From an uncultured Acinetobacter sp. (GTDB lineage: Bacteria; Cyanobacteriota; Vampirovibrionia; Gastranaerophilales; Gastranaerophilaceae), in the NCBI GenBank assembly GCA_946623365.1, contig CAMORE010000002.1, positions 1-39,188 of the forward strand: a DNA stretch of 39,188 nt, in the 5' to 3' direction. How positions within the stretch are numbered: the stretch's first letter is position 1; every line of letters starts with the position of its first letter. The notes under the pieces were generated by a model, which was not told the DNA's origin, did not search any database, and saw only the letters and a program-made list of their open reading frames with translations. Below, piece by piece: positions 6,791-15,652 of this stretch. The position numbers were made by a program, and so were the translations under genes.

Positions 6791-7534
6791 ATGAAAATAG
6801 CTGTAATTTCTGATATACATGGAAATATGGACGCTGTAAATGCAGTCATGGAAGATATAAACTCTCAGGAATGCAAAAAATTATTTGTATTGGGGGACTA
6901 TGCAATGGCAGGTCCTAACCCGAAAGATACTGTTGAGTACTTTATAGAAAAATCTCATTCTGCTGATAATTTTATGATACAAGGCAACACAGACTTGATG
7001 ATTGCTGACTATAATTTTGATATATATGATGAACTTAAAGAAAAAGCTCCTATTATGGCAGAAGCTTTAAAGGATGATGTAAAACAGCTTGATATGATGG
7101 AAAAAGCATTTCTAAAATCATTACCGATACAAAAAGAAGTTTCATTTGAGGGTGTAACATTTCTTCTGGTTCATGGTTCTCCCAGAAAAAACAATGAAGA
7201 TATCTTACCAAATACTCCAATGAAGGACATTGAAAAAATGATGGAAAATGTCGATGCAAATGTTGTTCTTTGCGGGCACACACATATTCCTTGCGGATTC
7301 CAAACTTTTGAAAAAAAGACTGTTGTAAATGTTGGTAGCATAGGACGCCCGTTCACACCGGAACCTAAAGCATGTTATTTAATTATCAATGTTGAAAACG
7401 GAAAGTATGAATTTCAACATAGATTTATAGAATACAACAACCAATCAGCTTATGAAAAGCTAAAAAGACGAAATTTTTGGGGTGCTGACGTTCTTGCAAA
7501 GACCTTAATTGAACCTCAAAAAAGACATTTTTAA
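6791..7534 (+). CDS. Calcineurin-like metallophosphoesterase (YfcE-type)
   Basis: A 247-residue two-metal phosphodiesterase or phosphatase. The metal-site motifs appear in order: DIHGN (residues 8-12), GDYAMAGPNP, GNTD, VHGSPR and GHTHIP. This order fits the small single-domain Metallophos_2 group. The real substrate of most members is unknown. The ORF is open further upstream (to 6719), but AAAGGAG in front of the ATG at 6791 and the family start MKIAVISDIHG decide the start. It is 11 bp from the next gene, with which it likely forms an operon. Confidence 0.88.
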   Translation: MKIAVISDIHGNMDAVNAVMEDINSQECKKLFVLGDYAMAGPNPKDTVEYFIEKSHSADNFMIQGNTDLMIADYNFDIYDELKEKAPIMAEALKDDVKQLDMMEKAFLKSLPIQKEVSFEGVTFLLVHGSPRKNNEDILPNTPMKDIEKMMENVDANVVLCGHTHIPCGFQTFEKKTVVNVGSIGRPFTPEPKACYLIINVENGKYEFQHRFIEYNNQSAYEKLKRRNFWGADVLAKTLIEPQKRHF

Positions 7535-7545
7535 AAGAGGTTAAC

Positions 7546-7884
7546 ATGTTTAGACAGATAGCTCCTATAATTTTATTATTGATTTCTAATATATTTATGA
7601 CATTTGCTTGGTATGGACATTTAAAACACAGGAGTCTGCCTCTTTTGATAGTTATACTTGCAAGTTGGGGAATTGCATTCTTTGAATATTGTTTTCAGGT
7701 TCCTGCAAATAGAATCGGTTATTCGGTATATAATGCAGCACAGTTAAAAACAATACAAGAAATCATAACGCTCTCTGTATTTGCTTTTTTTTCAGTATTG
7801 TATTTAAAAGAAGAATTCCGCTGGAATTATTTGATAGGCTTTATTTTTATAGTGCTCGCTGCTTTCTTTATATTTAAAAAATAA
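7546..7884 (+). CDS. DUF486-type small membrane protein (DMT-like)
   Basis: A 112-residue integral membrane protein with four predicted helices (about 4-22, 32-48, 68-86, 92-110). The segments NIFMTFAWYGHLK and FEYCFQVPANRIGY match my recollection of the DUF486 family, a small relative of drug/metabolite transporters of unknown substrate. AGAGG precedes the ATG. It follows the phosphoesterase by 11 bp. The convergent next gene ends only 7 bp away with no terminator between. Confidence 0.8.
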   Translation: MFRQIAPIILLLISNIFMTFAWYGHLKHRSLPLLIVILASWGIAFFEYCFQVPANRIGYSVYNAAQLKTIQEIITLSVFAFFSVLYLKEEFRWNYLIGFIFIVLAAFFIFKK

Positions 7885-7891
7885 TCAATAT

Positions 7892-8791
7892 TTATGTATT
7901 CTGAAATAACATTTTTTTCCTAATAGAAATTGGAAGCGGTGCATTTTGCTTTATCCTATCACTTATACATGTTTTTGCTATATCAGTACAATTACTTCTT
8001 TTTGTTGTCACTTTTAACTTTTTAATCATATTTGCAATAGCAAAATCTAAATCTTCTTCTTTTGTATATGGCTTTTTAAGCATTACATTATCTGTATAGG
8101 ATTTATCAGTTATAGTTGTTTTGTGACCGTTTAATTCCATTTCTGTACCAATATACTTGGAACAGAGATATTTATTGTTAATATTTATGATATTTCCTGC
8201 TTTATCTTGAATTGTGTAACTTATCAATTCGTTATCTTTATTAATTTTAGTTACTTTTATCGTTTGGGTATTATCGGAATATTCAACAATTCTGTCTAAA
8301 ATATCATATCGATATTCCTGCTTTGTAATTTCTTTAGAGTTTACGATGATTGTTCTGCTGTTGACTCTTTCCAGCTCATCATACCCGTATTGTACTTCAT
8401 AACGATTATTATCTACGCTTTTTTGTATTGATATTATTTTATCACTTTTGTTATAAAAGAATTTTGAAGTTGATGTAATACTACCGGAATTATCATATTT
8501 AATCTTTTTTAATAATAGTCCTTTTTCATAATATTCATCTGAGTATAAAATATTATTACGATAATGCTTTATACATGAAACAGACGAACCTTCATAGTAT
8601 ATTTTTTTCAGCAATTCTCCCGTATCTGAAAAGTATGCGGCATATTCAAGTTCTCCATCCGCATTCTTAATTAACTTAACACCGAAATCGGGCAGAATTA
8701 ATTTATTAGCATCCTGATTATTTACAAGTTCCGAATACTTTTTATATTGCAATAATTCTATTGGTATTGATATGTATCCAATCTCTTCCAT
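7892..8791 (-). CDS. Hypothetical protein with YD/MORN-like repeats, 299 aa
   Basis: Unknown function. The middle of the protein holds repeated Tyr-Asp/Gly beta-hairpin units of the type seen in YD (RHS) or MORN-2 repeats, for example YYEKGLLLKKIKYDNSGS and YGYDELERVNSRTI, then YRYDILDRIVEYSDN. The C-terminal 60 residues are helical and basic. There is no signal peptide or membrane span. The frame is open to a TTG at 8809, but the ATG at 8791 with GAGG upstream is preferred. It is transcribed from one of the five shared GCAATT/TTTATATATATA promoters. A surface or secreted role is possible but not shown. Confidence 0.7.
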   Translation of the reverse strand: MEEIGYISIPIELLQYKKYSELVNNQDANKLILPDFGVKLIKNADGELEYAAYFSDTGELLKKIYYEGSSVSCIKHYRNNILYSDEYYEKGLLLKKIKYDNSGSITSTSKFFYNKSDKIISIQKSVDNNRYEVQYGYDELERVNSRTIIVNSKEITKQEYRYDILDRIVEYSDNTQTIKVTKINKDNELISYTIQDKAGNIININNKYLCSKYIGTEMELNGHKTTITDKSYTDNVMLKKPYTKEEDLDFAIANMIKKLKVTTKRSNCTDIAKTCISDRIKQNAPLPISIRKKMLFQNT

Positions 8792-8828
8792 TAAAATTGC
8801 TATCCTCAACTATTTTAATAATTTTCCT

Positions 8829-8884
8829 TATATATATAAAGTAAAATTCTGTTGAAGAATTGCGTTATTTTAAAATTTTGTTAC
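8829..8884 (-). promoter_or_regulatory. Shared regulon promoter, copy a (gene 7892-8791)
   Basis: Read on the minus strand: half-sites GTAACA (8884-8879) and TTTAAA (8874-8869) with a 10-bp period, 5 bp, GCAATT (8863-8858), exactly 17 bp, then TTTATATATATA (8840-8829). The start codon is 37 bp further on. The upstream part almost touches the stop codon of the RpaA-like gene. Confidence 0.7.
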
Positions 8885-8888
8885 AAAA

Positions 8889-9584
8889 CTACACATTTAA
8901 TTTGTAACCGCCACCGTATACCGTTTCGATATATTGTTTTCCGTCAGATATTTTGTTGATTTTTGAACGAAGATGACGGATATGGACTCTTATCGTTTCA
9001 ACATTGTCATCAGGCTCGTATCCCCAAATTTCCTTGAGTAGTTTAGCACCTGAAACCATATTCCCATGATTTTGAAACAGCAAATTGAATATATCAAACT
9101 CTATTGGGGTTAACTTTTGTACTTTATCTTGTATCTTAACACTATATGTTTCCGGTATTAAGGTAATTTCTTTATATGTTAATAACTCTCTTACGGCTGA
9201 AGATTTTGGTATTTGTTTCGTCCTTTTTAACAGTGCTCTCACTCTGACAATAAGTTCATCAATCTCAAAAGGTTTAGTTAAATAATCATCCACACCGATA
9301 TTAAAACCGTTTATTTTATCATTTAATTGTGATAACGCTGTCAGCATAAGTATCGGAGTTTCGGCAATATCTGCACATTGACGAATTCTTTGCGCTACAG
9401 TAAATCCGTCAACCTCCGGCATCATTACATCCAACACTATCAATGCCGGTTCTTCCTGTTTAGCTTTTGCAAATCCTTCTATTCCGTTGAATGCCTGCAT
9501 TACTTCGTACCCTTGAAGTTCAAGATTAATTTTGATTAATTCATTTATTGCCTGATCATCGTCGATTATAAGTATTTTTGCCAT
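8889..9584 (-). CDS. OmpR-family response regulator, RpaA-like
   Basis: A 231-residue two-component regulator. The receiver domain has the acidic pair Asp9/Asp10, phospho-acceptor Asp52 (VLDVMMP), Thr82 and Lys104 (LTKPFE). The C-terminal winged helix (about 130-231) ends in [12 protein letters not shown]. From memory, [20 protein letters not shown] and [20 protein letters not shown] of cyanobacterial RpaA closely match [20 protein letters not shown] and [20 protein letters not shown] here. In Cyanobacteria RpaA and RpaB control circadian and light-stress genes; here the trigger must differ. It abuts rmuC: its ATG directly follows the rmuC TAA, and its ribosome site GGAGGGG lies in the last rmuC codons. 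No histidine kinase is nearby. It is a candidate regulator of the shared promoters. Confidence 0.9.
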   Translation of the reverse strand: [231 protein letters not shown]

Positions 9585-10721
9585 TTATACAACCCCTCCT
9601 GCAATCTCGTCTTCGACTGTGCTGTATTCTTCCAGTAATTCTTGCGGAATATTTTTTGTGGAATTTATTCCATATTTTTTCAATTCATTTATCTGTGAAA
9701 AAATGCTTGGTTTATTTTTATTTGTTCTTCTAAACCTATTAATTACTGTTGTAAATTCTTGAGAAAGCTTTTCAAAATCTTTTTGCATAGTTAATAATTC
9801 ATTACAAAAGTGAACAAATGTATCATATAGATTCGTTCCTGCTTCAACAATTTGTTGAACATTTTCATTTTGTTTCTGTTGAATAAATAATTGATTTACT
9901 AATCTTATAATTACAAGAAGAGAAGAAGTACCTGCTATTATTATATTTGATTTATATGCCAAATTTACAATATCGGAATCCTCGTATAGCAAGCTTACAC
10001 TTGACTCAATCGGCATATACATAATTATAAAATCAGGTTGGTTGATGTCAGGAATATTATTATAATTTTTATTTGCCAGCTCTGATATTCTTTTTTTGAC
10101 TTCCGTTTTATAATCTTTAAGTCTCGATTTATCTTTAATATATTCAATATAACTTGATAAAGTAACTTTGGAATCAATTATTAAATGCCTGTTATCAGGT
10201 AAGTTTATTACAATATCAGGTCTGATATTATGAATCTCGTTATCTTTTATATTCTCGGAACTTGTTGAGTACTGCTTGATATAATGGATTCCCTCTACCA
10301 TGCCGGAATACTGCAAAACTGATTCGAGTATATTTTCACCATATGAACCTTTTATGTTTTGGTTCTTCGTTAGAGCTTCCGTTAAATTTCTTGCTTCTTC
10401 TTCTATTTTTTTATTATTTTTTTCTAAAATATTAAGTTGATCTATAATCTTTACAGTATTTTCAACTCCGTTAATATTAAACTTATCAACCTTTTCTTTA
10501 AAAGTTCCAAGCTCTTTTGTCAAAGGCAATAGTTTTTCTTCCAATGCTTCTCTGTTTTGTTTTCTTAAATCTTCTTGCTCTGTTTTTATAGTATCATTTG
10601 CTATTTTAACAAAATCCTGTTTTATAACTTTTTTTAAATAAAAAAATATTACAAACAACATTGGTAACGAGCAACACAATCCCATTACAAAAAAAAGCAT
10701 ATTTATAAATATTAACTTCAC
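9585..10721 (-). CDS. rmuC: RmuC-family putative DNA recombination protein
   Basis: A 378-residue RmuC homologue. It has an N-terminal membrane helix (about 4-27), a long coiled coil (about 35-115) and the conserved core with IRPDIVINLPDNRHLIIDSKVTL and PDFIIMYMPIESSVSLL, related to PD-(D/E)XK nucleases. RmuC is linked to restraint of inversion at short repeats; the exact reaction is unknown. The gene is translationally joined to the RpaA-like regulator, an unexpected pairing. Confidence 0.9.
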   Translation of the reverse strand: MKLIFINMLFFVMGLCCSLPMLFVIFFYLKKVIKQDFVKIANDTIKTEQEDLRKQNREALEEKLLPLTKELGTFKEKVDKFNINGVENTVKIIDQLNILEKNNKKIEEEARNLTEALTKNQNIKGSYGENILESVLQYSGMVEGIHYIKQYSTSSENIKDNEIHNIRPDIVINLPDNRHLIIDSKVTLSSYIEYIKDKSRLKDYKTEVKKRISELANKNYNNIPDINQPDFIIMYMPIESSVSLLYEDSDIVNLAYKSNIIIAGTSSLLVIIRLVNQLFIQQKQNENVQQIVEAGTNLYDTFVHFCNELLTMQKDFEKLSQEFTTVINRFRRTNKNKPSIFSQINELKKYGINSTKNIPQELLEEYSTVEDEIAGGVV

Positions 10722-10740
10722 TTTTACACCGCCAAATCAA

Positions 10741-10774
10741 ATAACAAGTTGAAAAAATTTTTCCAACTTGTTAT
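10741..10774 (-). terminator. AT-rich hairpin between the BAX-inhibitor-like gene and rmuC
   Basis: ATAACAAGTTG (10741-10751) and CAACTTGTTAT (10764-10774) are perfect 11-bp arms around an A6/T5 core that can extend the stem. It lies 8 bp behind the stop codon of the upstream minus-strand gene, where a terminator is expected. No long T-tract follows, so termination may be partial. Confidence 0.5.
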
Positions 10775-10782
10775 TTGCATTA

Positions 10783-11514
10783 TTATTTTCTTTCATTCAA
10801 CTTTGCAAGTAATCGCAAGATTTCTAAATACAACCATACTAATGTTACCATTAAGCCAAATGCTCCATACCATTCAAAATCTTTAGGAAGCATCATTTGT
10901 TCACCCTTTTCAATAAAATCGAAATCAAGGATAAGATTTAAAGCTGCAACAACAACTATTACAAGACTTACCAAAATTCCTGCAGGTGAAGCTGAGTTTA
11001 TAATAGGAACCTGCATATGCAAAAATAATCTGCCAATCAAATCAACCAGATAGATTCCTGCTATTGATAAAGTTGATATAAATATTACACTTCTGAATTT
11101 ATCTGTTGCTCTGATTAAATTCATTTTATACAAAATAAGCATAGAAAATAATGCTGCAAACGTTCCGGCAACAGCTTGTACAACAATGCCGGGGAATTGT
11201 GTTTCAAATATTGCCGAGATTCCGCCTATTGCACATCCTTCACAAACCGCATAAACCGGAATTAAATATTTATTTCTTGTAAAAGAAATAATTATAGCCA
11301 ATATAAATCCTACAATTGTACCGCCGCCTGTCAGCATCATTGCTAAATCAGTATACCCAGCAGTCATTCTTGACCATACAAATGTTGCCGCACATACAAG
11401 CAGCAAGCCGAGAAAAGCTGTTACTTGAATAGTTCCGTTAATTGTCATCGGCATGCCGTCAAGAACTCTTTCCTGTTCATTGAATTTATTTTCATTTAAA
11501 ATAGGATTCGCCAT
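10783..11514 (-). CDS. Bax inhibitor-1/YccA-family membrane protein
   Basis: A 243-residue inner-membrane protein with about seven membrane helices and family segments such as GGISAIFE, AALNLILDFDFIE and EWYGAFGLMVTLVWLYLEILRLL. The C-terminal stretch fits the BaxI_1 (YccA-like) branch of the TMBIM family, whose members include calcium-leak channels. The bacterial role is poorly defined. The cytoplasmic N-terminus (about 28 residues) is hydrophilic. GGAGGGG precedes the ATG, and TATAAT lies further upstream. Confidence 0.88.
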   Translation of the reverse strand: MANPILNENKFNEQERVLDGMPMTINGTIQVTAFLGLLLVCAATFVWSRMTAGYTDLAMMLTGGGTIVGFILAIIISFTRNKYLIPVYAVCEGCAIGGISAIFETQFPGIVVQAVAGTFAALFSMLILYKMNLIRATDKFRSVIFISTLSIAGIYLVDLIGRLFLHMQVPIINSASPAGILVSLVIVVVAALNLILDFDFIEKGEQMMLPKDFEWYGAFGLMVTLVWLYLEILRLLAKLNERK

Positions 11515-11590
11515 ATATCCCCTCCTTATAATCTATCCTAAAAGTATTATATCATATGTATAAAGAGAATAAAATGAATTTAATCTTTTT

Positions 11591-12493
11591 TTAATGTAAA
11601 AGAAAAATATAATAAACAGCTGCAATTGCCAAAGCAGGAACATACGGAAGGTAATTTTTTCTTTTTGCAGTCCTTATACCTCTCATTGTTCCATATATTA
11701 AAAATAATCCGGATATACCTACACAAACAAGCATCCACACATTTTGGAATAAGGTATAAAAAGTAACTAAAGACAGCGTAAACAGAATAAAAGAAATACA
11801 TGTAAGTTTATCATTTTCTTTATACTTATTATACAAAAATATCGGAAGGATAAACAACATAGATGCAAACAAGCTCAAACAAAGCACAAAAACGATACTC
11901 TTAACTCCAAAAATTGCACCTAACGCTCCGGCTACATATGTATCCGCTTCACCCATAGCTCTATTTCCGGCAATCAAAAACCCCAGTCGTGCAAAAAGTT
12001 CCATTATAACAGCACCCGCTATCAAGCCTAAAACAGAATATAAAACTCCGGATAAACCTAGAGACAACCAAGAATAAATAATTCCGCTTATTGCTAATAT
12101 TATTGCAATATTACAATCCACCAATTTTTCTTTTATATCAGTCATTGTCATTATTAATAAGCAAGAAAGCCAAAAAATTACAAAACAAGTTTTATAGCTG
12201 CTTCCGAACACAAAAAAAGAATATCCGAACATAAACATTGTTAATAGTTCTATTATCGGATATTGTATACTTATTTTTTCTTTACAAAAATAACATCTGC
12301 CTCTTAAAAAAATATAAGATAAAACCGGAATATTATGCCAAGGATACAACTTATGATTACATTTTGGGCATTTTGACGGCGGAAAAACGATGCTTTCTCC
12401 CGAAAGCGAGCGTAAAATTACAACATTATAAAAACTTCCCATACATAGACCAAAAATACAAACCCAAATTAATAAATAAGTGTTAAAATCCAT
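11591..12493 (-). CDS. pilD: Prepilin peptidase (type IV leader peptidase, A24)
   Basis: A 300-residue membrane aspartyl protease that cleaves and N-methylates type IV prepilin-like proteins. It has the cytosolic zinc domain with CPKC (Cys42, Cys45) and CYFC (Cys67, Cys70), and the two catalytic aspartates at Asp119 (MTDIKEKLVD) and Asp184. The second site reads GEAD instead of the usual GxGD, a mild deviation. Multiple membrane helices follow. It starts 3 bp after the sigma factor gene, so they are co-transcribed. No pilin gene is in the window, so its substrates are elsewhere. Confidence 0.92.
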   Translation of the reverse strand: MDFNTYLLIWVCIFGLCMGSFYNVVILRSLSGESIVFPPSKCPKCNHKLYPWHNIPVLSYIFLRGRCYFCKEKISIQYPIIELLTMFMFGYSFFVFGSSYKTCFVIFWLSCLLIMTMTDIKEKLVDCNIAIILAISGIIYSWLSLGLSGVLYSVLGLIAGAVIMELFARLGFLIAGNRAMGEADTYVAGALGAIFGVKSIVFVLCLSLFASMLFILPIFLYNKYKENDKLTCISFILFTLSLVTFYTLFQNVWMLVCVGISGLFLIYGTMRGIRTAKRKNYLPYVPALAIAAVYYIFLLH

Positions 12494-12496
12494 TTA

Positions 12497-13306
12497 CTAT
12501 AACTCCATAAGGGACGAACCGAGCTGAGAGTCTGCTATCATCTGATGAAGCATTTCGAAAGCTTTTTTCAACTTTCTGGAAACCTGCATTTGTGAAAGTT
12601 TTGTTTTTATGGCAATCTCTTTTTGACTCAAATCATCATAATAATATAGTTCAATAAGCTGTCTGTACTCTTTTGGTAAACGAACTATAACAAGTTCCAA
12701 TATAAGACGGATATCCTCCATGTTTGACATTTCTTTGTAATTTTCTTGAGCAATGACTTCTTCGTATCCTAAGTTGTTCGAATCTGTCTTGTAAACATCA
12801 TCAAGTGATAATGTATTTTTTCTCCTATCTGATTGCAGTGCAAAATCAACATCTTTTTTAGAAACATTTAAAGCTTCTGCAACATATTCATTTGTTAATT
12901 CATTTAACTCATCAGGCGTCAATGTCGAGATAAAATTATTAATACGGAAAGATAATTCTTGTATGTGTCTTGGAACTTTTATCGTGTTCATTTTGTCCCT
13001 GATATAATGCTTTATCTCTCCGATAATTAAGCTGCCGGCATAGTATTTAAAGTTATTATTTATTTCAGGTGAAAAACTTTCAATAGCCTTTAACAATCCT
13101 ATAGAACCTGCTTGAATTAAATCTTCAATCGGGTCATAAGAACGTCTTGCAATTGTTCTTGCAATTCTTTTAACAATCGGAAGCATACGTGTAACAATCA
13201 ACGCTTTTGATTTTGCTTTATCCGCATTATTTTTTGCGCAGCGATAGTCTTGCAGCCATTCAGCTACTAATTCATACATCATTTGTTCTGATTGTTTGTC
13301 CTGCAA
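12497..13306 (-). CDS. Alternative sigma-70 family factor (SigB/SigF/FliA class)
   Basis: A 269-residue group 3-like sigma factor. Region 2 is recognised by EDLIQAGSIGLLKAIESF (polymerase and -10 contacts), followed by a region-3-like segment (KVPRHIQELS) and region 4 (LPKEYRQLIELYYYDDLSQKEIA, then the HTH). It lacks the long region 1.1 of a housekeeping sigma. The start is a TTG at 13306: GAGGAG lies 7 bases ahead, whereas the open frame further upstream lacks a ribosome site. It is followed by pilD. No anti-sigma gene is adjacent. Confidence 0.88.
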   Translation of the reverse strand: MQDKQSEQMMYELVAEWLQDYRCAKNNADKAKSKALIVTRMLPIVKRIARTIARRSYDPIEDLIQAGSIGLLKAIESFSPEINNNFKYYAGSLIIGEIKHYIRDKMNTIKVPRHIQELSFRINNFISTLTPDELNELTNEYVAEALNVSKKDVDFALQSDRRKNTLSLDDVYKTDSNNLGYEEVIAQENYKEMSNMEDIRLILELVIVRLPKEYRQLIELYYYDDLSQKEIAIKTKLSQMQVSRKLKKAFEMLHQMIADSQLGSSLMEL

Positions 13307-13377
13307 AATCACTCTCCTCGTTAATATTACAATGATATCACGAGATTTATATATAAGCAATTTAATTTATTAAGCAA

Positions 13378-13860
13378 TTAAAAAATTTTGCCTTTAGCCT
13401 GATTTAATTCTAACATTAATTGTTTTGAATATCTTTCTTTTAGCCTGTCTAATTTTTCTTCAGCTTCTGTTATTCGAGCTTTTAAAACATCCAGATACGA
13501 TTCTTCGATATTTTCCAGCTTCGAAGCATAACGGTTAGTTCCCTCTATTACAAGATATGCATCCTGAAGATTCTGTTGGCATTCATTATGACCGCCGCTT
13601 ACTCTTCTGCCGTTAATTTTTGTATATGTATGATCTTCTCGGCGCTTATCTATTTCAATTTTAAATTCAGGCTGTTTTTTAGATTCACTTATTCTAAAAA
13701 GACTGTCTAAAAAATCTTTTGCATAATTCATGTTTTTCATTGAGCCTGAATTTATATTACTTTCTGCCATTTCAAATCCTTTTTTTAAATCATTTGTCGG
13801 CTTAATTTTTGATTTAAAATTTGTGGTCGGATTTACGTTGTTGATTGGGCTAATTAACAT
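13378..13860 (-). CDS. Hypothetical coiled-coil protein, 160 aa
   Basis: No family recognised. The N-terminus MLISPINNVNPTTNFKSK has the short hydrophobic plus NFK motif also met in other lineage-specific proteins here. There is no signal peptide. Residues about 100-155 form a probable coiled coil (LENIEESYLDVLKARITEAE onward). A basic/Gly patch KINGRRVSGGHNECQ lies in the middle. It starts 15 bp after mlaE with a clear AAGGAA site and lies 71 bp before the sigma factor gene, so it may belong to the ilvE-mlaE unit and could be functionally tied to the sigma factor, though nothing proves it. Confidence 0.7.
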   Translation of the reverse strand: MLISPINNVNPTTNFKSKIKPTNDLKKGFEMAESNINSGSMKNMNYAKDFLDSLFRISESKKQPEFKIEIDKRREDHTYTKINGRRVSGGHNECQQNLQDAYLVIEGTNRYASKLENIEESYLDVLKARITEAEEKLDRLKERYSKQLMLELNQAKGKIF

Positions 13861-13875
13861 AATTTGTTCCTTTCA

Positions 13876-14607
13876 TTATAAATAAAATATTAAATTCAAT
13901 ATAAAGTCAGCGGCAAGCATGTATACTGTCGATAATACAGCCGCTTTTGTGGTGGATACTCCAACATCCTTAGCTCCGCCTTTGGTTTCATAACCTTGTG
14001 TCGCACAAACAAGAGCTATTAGTATTCCAAAAACTATCCCTTTTAATAAACTAATATATATATCCCTCGCATTTAGCCAAAGCCAAACAGAATTTATATA
14101 TCTTGCAGGGTGAAGCCCGATTGTTGCATGCGAAACAAGAAGTCCGCCTGCAATACCGACTACTTCTGCTATCATTACTACCATTGGAACTGTTATTGCT
14201 GAAGCAATAATTCTTGGTGAAAAATAATATCCTACAGGATCTACTTTAAGTGTTTTTATTGCATCAACCTGAGACGTAACTTGCATATTTGCAATCTCTG
14301 CGGATATTGCAGTTCCTGCTCTTGCTCCGATTGCAAGGGCAACAAATCCGGGGGCAATTTCCCTTATCATGACAATTGCAATAGATCCGCCAATATACGC
14401 CTCTGCTCCTGACATAAGAAATTGCTTTGACACTTGTATTGCAATTACGGCAGCAGAAACAAAAGTTATTACCAATGATATTAAAAGCGAATCAAAACTT
14501 ATTAAAGCAGCTTGAGATAGAGCATGAGAAAACCTTGATTTTCCGCTAAATAAATAGCAGATACTTATCCATAGATTTATCATACATTTACCAAAGAATC
14601 TAATCAT
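13876..14607 (-). CDS. mlaE: MlaE-family ABC transporter permease
   Basis: A 243-residue permease of the MlaE/YrbE/TGD1 family, which moves phospholipids between inner and outer membranes with the ATPase MlaF and the MCE protein MlaD. Five to six membrane helices are visible, with family signatures EIAPGFVALAIGARAGTAIS and AEIANMQVTSQVDAIKTL. Presence implies an outer membrane. Partners mlaF and mlaD are not in the window. Its start overlaps the end of ilvE by 8 bp, giving translational coupling. Confidence 0.92.
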   Translation of the reverse strand: MIRFFGKCMINLWISICYLFSGKSRFSHALSQAALISFDSLLISLVITFVSAAVIAIQVSKQFLMSGAEAYIGGSIAIVMIREIAPGFVALAIGARAGTAISAEIANMQVTSQVDAIKTLKVDPVGYYFSPRIIASAITVPMVVMIAEVVGIAGGLLVSHATIGLHPARYINSVWLWLNARDIYISLLKGIVFGILIALVCATQGYETKGGAKDVGVSTTKAAVLSTVYMLAADFILNLIFYL

Positions 14608-15514
14608 AAATCGGAGTACACCATCCTTTAAATTTTTCTGACTTTCCTCTTACTACATCATAATATAAATTTTGTATTTTCCCTGTTATAGTTCCGGTTT
14701 TGCCGTCCCCGATAATGCGATGGTCTATACTCTCTACGGGAACAATTTGCGCTCCTGTTCCACAGCAGAAGCATTCATCCGCATTATATATTTCGGTTCT
14801 GTCAATAGTTCTTTCGGAAACAGGGATTCCGAGTTCTTGTGCTAATTCTAATACAGTATTTCTAGTTACACCTATTAATATATCATCAGTTATATTTGTT
14901 GTTGTAAGAACTCCGTTAAATACGAAAAATATGTTCATAGCGGAGCCTTCTGTAACATGTCCGGATTCAGATAACACAACTGCATCATCAAAACCCATTT
15001 CATGTGCATCGGTTTTTATGAGCGCAGAATTGGCATAAGCACCGCTAACCTTTGCTCTGGGAGGAATTGCATTATCAGAAGTTCTTCGCCAGCTTGATAC
15101 ACACAACTTTAATCCCTTGTCCGCATCAAAATAATTCCCGAACGGCGTTGTAAATATTAAAAAAGAATCTTCATTATCCGTTAAAGTCGGTCCGACTTTA
15201 ATAGCTGATTTATACAACGTAGGGCGAATGTATGCATCCGTTTTGTAGTTATTTTTCTTTAACAAATCTTTTGTAATTTGTTCGTATTCATCCAATGTAT
15301 ATGGAGAATTCATCCACATCACCTTGGCGCTTGCCAATAATCTTTTATAATGATCACGAACCCTGAAAGCGTACATCTGATTTTCTTCCGCATTATAATA
15401 TGCTCTAATTCCTTCAAAAACAGATGTCCCATATAAGAACGCGTGAGTTCTGACAGGTAAAACCGCTTTATCGGCTTCTACATAATTCCCGTTCATATAA
15501 ACGTATTCACTCAT
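14600..15514 (-). CDS. ilvE: Branched-chain amino acid aminotransferase
   Basis: A 304-residue class IV PLP aminotransferase of normal length that makes Leu, Ile and Val from their keto acids using glutamate. Motifs include GTSVFEGIRAY (30-40), the probable PLP lysine Lys155 (RAKVSGAYANS), DAVVLSESGHVTEGSAMNIF and CFCCGTGAQIVPV. D-amino-acid transaminase and aminodeoxychorismate lyase share the fold, but the N-terminal YMNGNYVE and SVFEGIRAY fit IlvE best. AGGAG lies upstream of the ATG. It is the first gene of the minus-strand unit ilvE-mlaE-13860. Confidence 0.93.
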   Translation of the reverse strand: MSEYVYMNGNYVEADKAVLPVRTHAFLYGTSVFEGIRAYYNAEENQMYAFRVRDHYKRLLASAKVMWMNSPYTLDEYEQITKDLLKKNNYKTDAYIRPTLYKSAIKVGPTLTDNEDSFLIFTTPFGNYFDADKGLKLCVSSWRRTSDNAIPPRAKVSGAYANSALIKTDAHEMGFDDAVVLSESGHVTEGSAMNIFFVFNGVLTTTNITDDILIGVTRNTVLELAQELGIPVSERTIDRTEIYNADECFCCGTGAQIVPVESIDHRIIGDGKTGTITGKIQNLYYDVVRGKSEKFKGWCTPIYD

Positions 15515-15571
15515 TCCCTAATCTCCTATCCAAACAATTATACTACAAGTTTTGGTCAGAGTTTTATCTTT

Positions 15572-15628
15572 GTAAAAATTTGTTACAACAAAGTCAATTT
15601 TTTGAAAGATAAAGTTTTTATATATGTA
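15572..15628 (+). promoter_or_regulatory. Shared regulon promoter, copy b (EF-hand gene)
   Basis: Half-sites GTAAAA (15572-15577) and GTTACA (15582-15587) with a 10-bp period, 6 bp, TCAATT (15594-15599), exactly 17 bp, then TTTATATATGTA (15617-15628). The start codon is 24 bp further on. Confidence 0.65.
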
Positions 15629-15652
15629 TAAGATTATGTGTGGAGGCAAATT

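Noticed and set aside
12238..12486. Plus-strand open frame inside the prepilin peptidase gene
   Set aside because: Shadow of a well-recognised gene on the other strand; no ribosome site and no family.
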